Shown here one piece after another: positions 54,826 through 63,124 of a DNA stretch of 64,000 nucleotides (positions within the stretch are counted from its first letter, which is position 1; each line of letters starts with the position of its first letter). The notes beneath the pieces were generated by a model, which was given only the letters and a program-made list of their open reading frames with translations, made no database searches and was not told where the DNA came from. The DNA lies in NCBI GenBank assembly GCA_021325475.1, contig JAJPHA010000026.1, positions 1 through 64,000 of the forward strand, written 5' to 3'. The DNA is from Rhodanobacteraceae bacterium. GTDB taxonomy: Bacteria > Pseudomonadota > Gammaproteobacteria > Xanthomonadales > Rhodanobacteraceae. The position numbers were made by a program, and so were the translations under genes.

Positions 54826-56652
54826 ATGCGCCCACGATTCCGTTCCCGCCTCCTGCCGGCCGCGATCGCGCTCGCCGCGACTGCGCCATTTTCCACGAAT
54901 ATACTCGCGCAAACGGCAGCGTTGGCCGCGCCCAGCCTGCTCGAACTCGTGGGCGTGCTGCCCGGCCCGACCTACGATCCGGCCGAATCGCGGATTCCGC
55001 GGCGCCGCCCCGGCCATCCCTACTCGCCGCCGCCGGAATTCACCGTGCAGAATCCGGACGGCGTGCCGCCGGCGCCGGTCGATCAGGCCGGCGAGTTCCT
55101 CCCGGTGCCGGATCGCTGGCGCATCATGGAAACGCTCGGCTTCCGCTTTCCGTGGTACGACCCGTACAACCAGAACGTGCTCAAGGGCGACAAGCCGATC
55201 GACGGCAAGGATCACTTCCTCAGCCTGAGCTTCATCTCCGATACCTTCCTCAAGGCGCAGAGCACGCCGCTGCCGGTCGGTCCGCAGGGCACCGGCAGCG
55301 CCGGCGAACTCGACGTGCTCGGCCGCGTCCACCAGCGCGCCTTCGTGCAGAACTTCATCGCCAGCGTCGATTACTACAAGGGCGACACCACGTTCAAACC
55401 GCCGGAGATCGAATACAAGGTCACGCTCGCCTTCAACTACAACCGGGTCAACACCCAGGAAGCGCGCGCGCTGCAGATCGATCCGCGCCTCGGCACCGAC
55501 CGCGACGACGGCTTCGTCGGCGTGCAGGAGCTGTGGGTGGACAAGCATCTGCGCGACGTCGATTCGCGCTACGACTTCGACAGCCTGCGCATCGGCATCC
55601 AGCCGTTCTCCACCGATTTCCGCGGCTTCCTGTTCCAGGATTCGCAACTCGGCATCCGCCTGTTCGGCAATCGCGACAACAACCGCTGGCAGTACAACCT
55701 CGCCTGGTTCCGCCGGCTGGAGAAGGATCTCAACTCCGGCCTCAACGACGTCACCCGCAAGCCGCGCAACGACGACATCCTGATCGCCAACCTGTATCGC
55801 CAGGATTTCCCGTTCCTCGGCTACACCTCGCAGGTGACGCTGGTCTACAACCGCAACCACGACGACCGCATCTACGACTCCAACGGCTTCATCGAGCGGC
55901 CGGCGGCGATCGGCCTGCAACTGCCGCGCACGTATCACGTCACCTACTTCGGCTACAACGGCGACGGCCACATCGGCCGCGTCAACCTCACCGCCTCGGC
56001 CTACGGCGTGCTCGGCCATCAGTCGCATGGCGTCTTCGTCGAGGAATCCACCCGCATCCGCGCCGGCTTCCTCGCCGCCGAGGCGTCGATGGATTTCGAC
56101 TGGATCCGCGCGCGCCTGTCCGGCGCCTATGCCAGCGGAGACAAGAACGCCTACGACAAGCGCTCGACCGGCTTCGATGCGATCTTCGAGAACCCGATCT
56201 TCGCCGGCGCCGACACCAGCTACTTCATCAGCCAGGGCATTCCGCTGATCGGCGGCGGCGGCGTGGCGCTGGTACAGCCGAACGGCATGCTGCCGGACCT
56301 GCGCACCTCGAAGGAACTCGGCCAGTCGAATTTCGACAACCCGGGACTGCGCCTGCTCGGCGTCGGCGGCGACTTCGACCTGGCACCCAGCTCGCGCCTG
56401 TCGGCGAATCTCAACGAGCTCTGGTTCGACCACACCGCGACGCTCGAGGCCGCGCGCCAGCAGGGTCCCATCGGCCGCCGCATCGGCACCGATGCCTCGG
56501 TGGCGTGGATCTACCGGCCGTTCTTCACCCAGAACATCGTGTTCCGCCTGTCCGGCGCGGCGCTGCGGCCCGGCGGCGGCTTCAAGAGTCTGTACGGCAC
56601 CGAGCACTCGCTGTACTACTCGGTGCTGGCCAACGTGATCCTGACCTACTGA
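54826..56652 (+). CDS. Outer-membrane beta-barrel protein of the cytochrome cluster
   Basis: 608 residues, starting one base after the previous stop. A signal peptide (LLPAAIALAATAPFSTNILA) is followed by a Pro-rich region (residues about 45-85) and then alternating beta-strand segments rich in aromatic residues (FNYNRVNTQEA; YNLAWFRRLEKDL; QVTLVYNRNHDDRIYD; VTYFGYNGDGHIGRVNLTAS). The last residue is an aromatic at the end of an amphipathic strand (YYSVLANVILTY), the usual outer-membrane barrel signal. No Cys-heme motifs. It is shorter than MtrB (about 700) and not recognisably related, but its place between two multiheme genes suggests it sheathes a cytochrome across the outer membrane. Confidence 0.8.
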   Translation: MRPRFRSRLLPAAIALAATAPFSTNILAQTAALAAPSLLELVGVLPGPTYDPAESRIPRRRPGHPYSPPPEFTVQNPDGVPPAPVDQAGEFLPVPDRWRIMETLGFRFPWYDPYNQNVLKGDKPIDGKDHFLSLSFISDTFLKAQSTPLPVGPQGTGSAGELDVLGRVHQRAFVQNFIASVDYYKGDTTFKPPEIEYKVTLAFNYNRVNTQEARALQIDPRLGTDRDDGFVGVQELWVDKHLRDVDSRYDFDSLRIGIQPFSTDFRGFLFQDSQLGIRLFGNRDNNRWQYNLAWFRRLEKDLNSGLNDVTRKPRNDDILIANLYRQDFPFLGYTSQVTLVYNRNHDDRIYDSNGFIERPAAIGLQLPRTYHVTYFGYNGDGHIGRVNLTASAYGVLGHQSHGVFVEESTRIRAGFLAAEASMDFDWIRARLSGAYASGDKNAYDKRSTGFDAIFENPIFAGADTSYFISQGIPLIGGGGVALVQPNGMLPDLRTSKELGQSNFDNPGLRLLGVGGDFDLAPSSRLSANLNELWFDHTATLEAARQQGPIGRRIGTDASVAWIYRPFFTQNIVFRLSGAALRPGGGFKSLYGTEHSLYYSVLANVILTY

Positions 56653-56662
56653 GGCCGCGGTC

Positions 56663-59600
56663 ATGACCAAGACGAAACCGATCGGCCTGCCTCTCGTCCT
56701 GCTCGGCGTGCTCGTCGCCGCGCGCGGCGCGATCGGCCACGAGGACGACGCGGCCGCCCGCCGCTACGCGCCGGCGCCGCCCGCGCCGGCGTTCCAGAGC
56801 TGGGACGAGGCCGGGAAGAAATCGGCCGGCTGCGTGTCCTGCCACACCCAGTCCGACCGCAAGACCATGCACGCCAGCGAAGCAGTGGTGCTCGGCTGCA
56901 CCGACTGCCACGGCGGCGATGCCGCGGTGCACGCGCCGCCCGGCGAAACCTGGTCGGCCGACGAACACCACGGCGCGCGCGACTGGTCGGCGGCGTACCG
57001 CGCGGCGATGGATCGGGCGCACATCCTGCCGAACGATCCGGCGCACTGGCCGACCAGCGCCAATCCGGAACGCAGCTACACCTGGTGGATGAAGGAATCG
57101 CTCGAATTCGTGCGCTTCGTCAATCCCGGCGATCTGCGCGTGGCCGACGAAGCCTGCGGCGCCTGCCATCTGCCGGCGATCCTCGCCAATCAGAAGAGCC
57201 TGATGGCGAACGCGGCGATGTTCTGGGGCGCGGCGGCATACAACAACGGCATCCTGCCGTACAAGCACTCGATCCTCGGCGAGGCCTACACCAAGGACGG
57301 CCAGCCGGCGGCGGTCGACAGCAAGATCGAACCGGACGCGAACATGACCGCGCACGGCATCCTGCCGAAGATCTATCCGATGCCGAGCTGGGAGACGACG
57401 CCGCCGGGCGACATCTTCCGCGTGTTCGAGCGCGGCGGCCGCAACATCGGCACGCTGTTCCCGGAGATCGGCCTGCCCGACGAAGCCGGTCTGATCCAGC
57501 GCCTGGAGGAACCCGGCCGGCCCGACATCCGCCAGTCCAACCGCGGTCCCGGCACCGGCAACCGCGTCGCGATCCCGGTGCTCAACATCACCAAGACGCG
57601 CCTCAACGATCCGTTCCTCTGGTTCCTCGGCACCAACGACAACCCCGGCGACTTCCGCTCCTCCGGCTGTTCGGCCTGCCACGTGGTCTACGCCAACGAC
57701 CGCGACGTGTTCCATGCGGCGATCTACGCGAAATACGGCAACATGGGCACCTCGCAGCAGAGCGATCCGACCATCCCGCACGGCGAATCGGGCCATCCGC
57801 TCAAGCACGAATTCACCCGCCGCATTCCGACCAGCCAGTGCATGATCTGCCACATGCACCAGCCGAACATGTTCATCAACACCATGCTCGGCTACACGAT
57901 GTGGGACTACGAATCCGACGCGCCGTTCCTGTGGCCGGAGAAGCAGCAGTACCCGAGCGACGACGAGGCGCGCAAGGTGCTCGACCGCAATCCCGAGGAG
58001 GCCGCGATCCGCGGCAAATGGGCGAGCGTCGATTTCCTCAAGGACGTCAGCCGACTCAATCCGCAACTGCACGACACCCAGTTCGCCGATTACCACGGCC
58101 ACGGCTGGAATTTCCGCGGCGTGTTCGCGCGCGACCGCAAGGGCGATCTGCTCGACAAGGACCGCCGCATCGTCGCCGACGACGATCCGGCCAAGTGGCA
58201 GAAGGCCGTGCACCTGCAATCGATCCACGTCGACGTCGGCATGCAGTGCGTGGACTGCCATTTCGCCCAGGACGCGCACGGCAACGGCTACCTCAAGGCC
58301 GAGGTGATGGGCGCGGTCGAGATCCAGTGCCAGGACTGCCACGGCACCGTCGATGCCTACCCGACGCTGAAGACCTCCGGTCCGGCCGCTTCGCCGCACG
58401 GCCGCGATCTCAAGCTGATCCGCAATCCGGACGGCAAGAAGCGCTTCGAATGGGTGGACGGCAAGCTGATCCAGCGCTCGGCAGTGACGCCGGGCCTGGA
58501 ATGGACCATGACCCTGCTCAAGGACGCCTCCGACCCGAAGTCGGCCAACTACGACGCCAAGGCCACGCGCGCGCACACCGTGGCGATGGATCCCGACACC
58601 CAGCGCTTCGGCGCGGACGTGCCAAAGGACCAGCGCGCGCATGGCGAGGACAAGATGCTGTGCTACGCCTGCCACACCTCGTGGACCACGAGCTGCGGCG
58701 GCTGCCATCTGCCGATCCAGGCGAACTGGAAGACCGAGCGCCACAAGTACGAGGGCGGCTACACCCGCAACTACGCCACCTACAACCCGCAGGTCGCGCG
58801 CGACGAGATGTTCTTCCTCGGCGTGCACGGCGAGATCAAGAACCACAAGATCGCGCCGGTGCGCTCGTCCTCGGCGCTGGTGCTGTCCTCGACCAACATC
58901 AACCGCGAGCGCATCTACATCCAGCAGCCGCCGATCTCGGCGGCCGGTTATTCGTCGCAGGCGTTCGCGCCGCACTACCCGCACACCGAGCGCAAGACCG
59001 AAACCCGCCAGTGCGACGATTGCCACCTGGCGAAGAACAACGACAACAACGCGATCCTGGCGCAGACGCTGCTGCTCGGCACCAAGTTCATCGACTTCAT
59101 CGGCTTCAACGCCTGGGTCGGCGAAGCCGGCGCCGTGGGCGCCGTGCAGGTGACGGAATGGGACGAGCCGCAGGCGGTGATCGGCAGCTATCTGCACCGC
59201 TATGCCTATCCCGACTGGTACCAGCAGCATCAGCAGCGCGGCCAGCGGCTCGCCAACGCCAGCGAGCACGACGCCGGCGAAGCGCAGTGCCTGCAGTTGC
59301 GCGGCGAATACCTGTACGTGGCCGAAGGCGCCAAGGGCATGCGCGTCTACGACGTCGCCAGCATCGCCAACAAGGGCTTCTCCGAGAAGCTCATCACCGC
59401 GCCGTTCTCGCCGCTCGGCCAGGACACGCACATTGCCTCGAAGAACGCCACCTGCGTGGCGCTGGCGACCACCCAGCCGGTCGATCCGGCGCGCAACCAG
59501 AGCGAGCTGATGCAGGGCGCGAATCAGGAACAGGTGATGAACCCGATCTACCGCTACGCCTTCATCACCGACGCCGAGGAAGGCCTGATCGCCACCGACA

Positions 59601-60460
59601 TCACCACCCTGCACGACCGCGAGCCGCGCAACAATTTCCTGAAACGCGCACTCACCTGGAACGAGAACGGCGTGCTCGCCGGCGCGCGCCACCTCGCCAT
59701 CGCCGGCAACACGTTCTATGTCGCGACCGACCGCGGCGTGGTCGTGCTCGACATGCGCGATCCACTCAAGCCGAAACATCTGGCCACCGTGCCGATCGCC
59801 GAGGCGCAGGCCGCGCAGGTGCAGTTCCGCTACCTGTTCGTCAGCGCCAGGGACGGCCTGCACGTGGTCGATGTCACCCATCCGGAGCGGGCGCGCGAGG
59901 TGGCGCACGTGCCGCTGCGCGACGGCCACAAGCTGCATGTCGCGCGCACTTATGCCTACGTCGCCGCCGGCGCCGACGGCATCGCCATCATCGACGTGAC
60001 CCGGCCCGAACAGCCGTTCGTGTACCAGATGTTCAACGCCGGCGGCAAGATCGCGGATGCGCGCGACGTCGTGATCGGCACCACCAATGCCTCGCTGTTC
60101 GCCTACGTGGCCGACGGCAGCAACGGTCTCAAGGTCGTGCAACTCACCAGCCCCGAGGCGCAGCCGAAATTCTACGGCTTCAGTCCGGAGCCCAAGCCGC
60201 AACTGATCGCCTGGTATCCGACCAAGGCCCCTGCCCTGTCGCTGTCGCGCGGCCTGGAACGCGATCGCGCGGTGGACGAATCCGGCAACCAGGTGGCGAT
60301 CTTCGGTCGCATCGGCTCGCGGCCGTTCCATCTCGACGAGATGCAGAAGCTGTATCTCAAGCCGGACGGCACGCCGTGGTTCGTGGACGATCGCGACGAC
60401 GGCGGGCGCCGCGCAGGTGCGGCGAACACGCCCGCAACGGAAGCGCACGCGAACCGATGA
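56663..60460 (+). CDS. Exported decaheme cytochrome c with C-terminal LVIVD beta-propeller
   Basis: 1265 residues with a signal peptide (GLPLVLLGVLVAARGAIG). Ten CxxCH sites lie between residues 57 and 790: CVSCH, CTDCH, CGACH, CSACH, CMICH, CVDCH, CQDCH, CYACH, CGGCH, CDDCH. Residues about 880-1180 are LVIVD-type repeats (YLYVAEGAKGMRVYDVASI; YLFVSARDGLHVVDVTHPE; YAYVAAGADGIAIIDVTRP), a beta-propeller typical of exposed proteins. No lipobox, so it is periplasmic or secreted. Last gene of the cluster; it may be the terminal reductase or the entry point for electrons at the cell surface. Confidence 0.9.
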   Translation: MTKTKPIGLPLVLLGVLVAARGAIGHEDDAAARRYAPAPPAPAFQSWDEAGKKSAGCVSCHTQSDRKTMHASEAVVLGCTDCHGGDAAVHAPPGETWSADEHHGARDWSAAYRAAMDRAHILPNDPAHWPTSANPERSYTWWMKESLEFVRFVNPGDLRVADEACGACHLPAILANQKSLMANAAMFWGAAAYNNGILPYKHSILGEAYTKDGQPAAVDSKIEPDANMTAHGILPKIYPMPSWETTPPGDIFRVFERGGRNIGTLFPEIGLPDEAGLIQRLEEPGRPDIRQSNRGPGTGNRVAIPVLNITKTRLNDPFLWFLGTNDNPGDFRSSGCSACHVVYANDRDVFHAAIYAKYGNMGTSQQSDPTIPHGESGHPLKHEFTRRIPTSQCMICHMHQPNMFINTMLGYTMWDYESDAPFLWPEKQQYPSDDEARKVLDRNPEEAAIRGKWASVDFLKDVSRLNPQLHDTQFADYHGHGWNFRGVFARDRKGDLLDKDRRIVADDDPAKWQKAVHLQSIHVDVGMQCVDCHFAQDAHGNGYLKAEVMGAVEIQCQDCHGTVDAYPTLKTSGPAASPHGRDLKLIRNPDGKKRFEWVDGKLIQRSAVTPGLEWTMTLLKDASDPKSANYDAKATRAHTVAMDPDTQRFGADVPKDQRAHGEDKMLCYACHTSWTTSCGGCHLPIQANWKTERHKYEGGYTRNYATYNPQVARDEMFFLGVHGEIKNHKIAPVRSSSALVLSSTNINRERIYIQQPPISAAGYSSQAFAPHYPHTERKTETRQCDDCHLAKNNDNNAILAQTLLLGTKFIDFIGFNAWVGEAGAVGAVQVTEWDEPQAVIGSYLHRYAYPDWYQQHQQRGQRLANASEHDAGEAQCLQLRGEYLYVAEGAKGMRVYDVASIANKGFSEKLITAPFSPLGQDTHIASKNATCVALATTQPVDPARNQSELMQGANQEQVMNPIYRYAFITDAEEGLIATDITTLHDREPRNNFLKRALTWNENGVLAGARHLAIAGNTFYVATDRGVVVLDMRDPLKPKHLATVPIAEAQAAQVQFRYLFVSARDGLHVVDVTHPERAREVAHVPLRDGHKLHVARTYAYVAAGADGIAIIDVTRPEQPFVYQMFNAGGKIADARDVVIGTTNASLFAYVADGSNGLKVVQLTSPEAQPKFYGFSPEPKPQLIAWYPTKAPALSLSRGLERDRAVDESGNQVAIFGRIGSRPFHLDEMQKLYLKPDGTPWFVDDRDDGGRRAGAANTPATEAHANR

Positions 60461-60574
60461 TCCGCGATTGCCGCGCCGCGACGGCGCGTCGCAACGGAGT
60501 CCGCCGCAGTCGTCGATCGGCTGCGGCGTGCGCCGGCAACGCATTGACGGCATGCGCCGCCCCCGGGTGCGCGC

Positions 60575-63004
60575 CTACAACACCGCCTCGGCGAAATCGA
60601 AGGTCCAGTCGGACAGCCAGCCGCTGAGCGCGTCGCCCTGCACGTAGTGCACGCCGAGCTTGAGCAGCGCGGCGAGGTCGCTCATGCCCGCCACCTGGCA
60701 GGCGACCGTGATCTTGCCGAGCGAGCGCGCCTGGGACAGCGGCGCGGCCAGCGTTTCCCACACCTTGTCCGGCTTGCCCTCGACCTGCGGACGCGCGAAG
60801 CGGATCACGCTGAACGCCTCGACCGCGAACAACCGCTCCATCGCCTCCGGCGGCGGAGTGCCGAGATCGAGCGCCAAGCGCACGCCGATGCGTTGCAGAT
60901 TCTCCAGCGCGCCGTGCAGGCGCGCGAGCTCGGCGCGCGCCTCGGCGGCGCTCACCTGCAGCGCGATCAGCGCGCCCGGCACCGCCTGCGCGCGCAGTTC
61001 CGCCGCCAGCCACGGCGCGAACGCCGGATCGAACAGCGTGGCGACGCTGACCGGCACGTACAGGCGCAACTCGCGCTCGGCCGCCTTGCGTTCGCGGATC
61101 AGCTCGATCACGCCGCGCAGGGCGTGGCGGTCGGCGTGCGCGACCAGGTTGAGCTCGCGCGCCAGCGGCAGGTAGTCGGCGCGGGTCAGCCGCAGCGCAT
61201 GCGTGGACTTCGGCGGCGCCAGCTCCATGCGGGTCTCGTACTGGCCGGCGATGTGGCCGGCGAGCGGCACCAGCGGCTGGAATTCGAAACGCGCCGTGCC
61301 ACGGATGCTCGGCGAACGCAGGATGGCGCGTACCAGCCTTCGCTGCGGCGTCTCGTCGGTGTCGATGCTGACCGCGCGCAGATCGAATTCGCAGCGACCG
61401 CCACCGGCCTGTTGCGCATTCGCGCATTGCGTGCGGACACGTTCGAGCGCCTCCTCGACCTGCGCCAGCTCCGCCGGCAGCCGCACGCAGCCGATGCTGA
61501 AGCCGAGCTTGAGCGGCTGCTCCGCGGACAGCCACTGGCGCGCCTCGAGCTTGCGCCGCAATTCCTCCAGACGCGTGCGCACGGTGAGCTCGTCGTCGCC
61601 GTGCAGCAGCACGAGGTAGCGCAACTCGCCCCACGCGCTCAGGGTGCGCGCGCCGGAGATCTCCGCCGCCAGCGCCGCCGCCACCTGCTGCGGCAGCGTG
61701 CCGCCGGCGACGAAGCCGATGCTGCGCAGCACGTCCTCGGCGTCGTCCACCGCGATCAGCGCCAGCGCCGGGCAACGGTCCTGCTCCTCGCGTGCCGCGC
61801 GCAGGATCTCGCGCGCCATCACGTCGCGCCCGGAGAAGTTGCCGCGCCGCTCGCCGACCTGCTCGGGCCGGCCCGCGTGCAGCGCGCGCGCACGCTTGAT
61901 GCGGCTCTCGACCGTGGTCACCAGATGCCGCGGCTTCACCGGCTTGGTGATGAAGTCGTCGGCGCCGACGCGGATCGCGTCGAAGCGCAGATCGAGATCG
62001 AGCTCGCCCGACAGGAACACGATCGGCAGGAACGCATGCCCGGCCTGGGCGCGGATGTGCTCGGCGATCTCGATGCCGTTGCCGCCTGGCAGGTAGAGAT
62101 CGAGCAGCACGAGGTCGGGCTTGAAATCGGCCAGCGCGGCGTCGACACGCTTCGGATCCTCGCACACGCTGGTGATCATGCCGCGATGGCGCAGGATCGA
62201 TTCGCAGAATTTCGCCTGGCCGCGGTCATCCTCGACGATCAGCACGCGGTAGCCGAGCGCGCGCCGTTGCGCCCACAGGGCGTCGAGCCGCGCCACCAGC
62301 GCCACCGGATCGCGCTCGGTGACCACGGCGTCGGCACCCGCGCGCTGCGCGAACAGGGTGCGGGTGAGGTCGGTCTCCTCCGCCAGCACCAAACACAGGG
62401 CGGCGTCCTTGTGCGCCGGACGGCAGCGCTGCACCGCCTCGGTGAGCGCGTGCACCTCGGCGACGAACGCCTCGTCCACCAGCAGGATGTCGGGGCTCGC
62501 TTCGTCCAGCGCCAGCAACAGGCGATCGCGTTCGTCGAACGGCCGCACGATGCAGCCGTGCTGGCCGAGGCGCGCCGCCAGCCCCGGAATCTCGCGCGAC
62601 TCGCCGCGCAGGTAGAACACCTGGCGGCGGCTGCTGTCCGCCGCCTCGGCGGGCTTGCGCTGCGCGCGCTTGGCCGGAGTCTCACCGGTCGCCGCGGCCA
62701 GACGCTCGATCAGGCGCTCCAGCTCCTGGCGCTGCGCCGGATTCGGCGCGGCGTCGCGATCGACGAACGAACACAGGTACACCGTGAGTTCGAGCGCCGG
62801 CGCGGCGAGCTCCGCGGCGCCCTGTTCCTCCGCCAGCGCCGCCAGCCGCTCGAGTTCCTCGTACAGCGCGCTCGCGGAAGCGCTCTGCCATTGCTGGCCG
62901 AGTCCGCTGCGCCAACCCTCGAGGAACGCCTGTACGCGCTGGCGCAGGGCGCGATCGCCGCCGGCGCCGGCGGCAGAAGCCGAGCTGCTCGTCATGAAGT
63001 CCAC
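60575..63004 (-). CDS. Multidomain response regulator with degenerate GGDEF and EAL domains
   Basis: About 809 residues (ATG 63004; ATG 62995 also possible). A helical N-terminus of 110 residues precedes a receiver-like domain (LLVDEAFVAEVHAL near residue 175), a clear receiver domain (VLIVEDDRGQAKFC; phospho-Asp in LVLLDLYLPGGNG; Lys in FITKPVKPRHL; residues 255-375), a GGDEF-like domain in which the motif is WGELR, and an EAL-like domain starting FEFQPLVPL in which the EAL motif is lost (ETRMEL). Neither c-di-GMP synthesis nor hydrolysis is expected; it may sense c-di-GMP or act as scaffold. It converges with the cytochrome cluster. Confidence 0.8.
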   Translation of the reverse strand: MDFMTSSSASAAGAGGDRALRQRVQAFLEGWRSGLGQQWQSASASALYEELERLAALAEEQGAAELAAPALELTVYLCSFVDRDAAPNPAQRQELERLIERLAAATGETPAKRAQRKPAEAADSSRRQVFYLRGESREIPGLAARLGQHGCIVRPFDERDRLLLALDEASPDILLVDEAFVAEVHALTEAVQRCRPAHKDAALCLVLAEETDLTRTLFAQRAGADAVVTERDPVALVARLDALWAQRRALGYRVLIVEDDRGQAKFCESILRHRGMITSVCEDPKRVDAALADFKPDLVLLDLYLPGGNGIEIAEHIRAQAGHAFLPIVFLSGELDLDLRFDAIRVGADDFITKPVKPRHLVTTVESRIKRARALHAGRPEQVGERRGNFSGRDVMAREILRAAREEQDRCPALALIAVDDAEDVLRSIGFVAGGTLPQQVAAALAAEISGARTLSAWGELRYLVLLHGDDELTVRTRLEELRRKLEARQWLSAEQPLKLGFSIGCVRLPAELAQVEEALERVRTQCANAQQAGGGRCEFDLRAVSIDTDETPQRRLVRAILRSPSIRGTARFEFQPLVPLAGHIAGQYETRMELAPPKSTHALRLTRADYLPLARELNLVAHADRHALRGVIELIRERKAAERELRLYVPVSVATLFDPAFAPWLAAELRAQAVPGALIALQVSAAEARAELARLHGALENLQRIGVRLALDLGTPPPEAMERLFAVEAFSVIRFARPQVEGKPDKVWETLAAPLSQARSLGKITVACQVAGMSDLAALLKLGVHYVQGDALSGWLSDWTFDFAEAVL

Positions 63005-63124
63005 GCCATCGGATCAACCCGCACTATACCGGGCCGGCGCGCATTTCGGCAGAGCCGGCGTGCGGATGGCGCGTGACGGCGCGGCGGAGTAATCTCGCGG
63101 TTTCGATTCCGGCCGCGCATCACC

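Noticed and set aside
54826-56652. Direct assignment as MtrB/PioB
   Set aside because: No CxxC near the N-terminus as in many MtrB proteins, shorter length and no recognisable motif; kept as an unassigned barrel.
54679-56670. Minus-strand frame opposite the beta-barrel gene
   Set aside because: Shadow frame; the plus strand has a signal peptide, barrel strands and tight operon spacing.
56582-60553. Open frame of more than 1300 codons on the minus strand
   Set aside because: Antisense shadow of the decaheme-LVIVD cytochrome gene, which has signal peptide and ten heme sites on the other strand.
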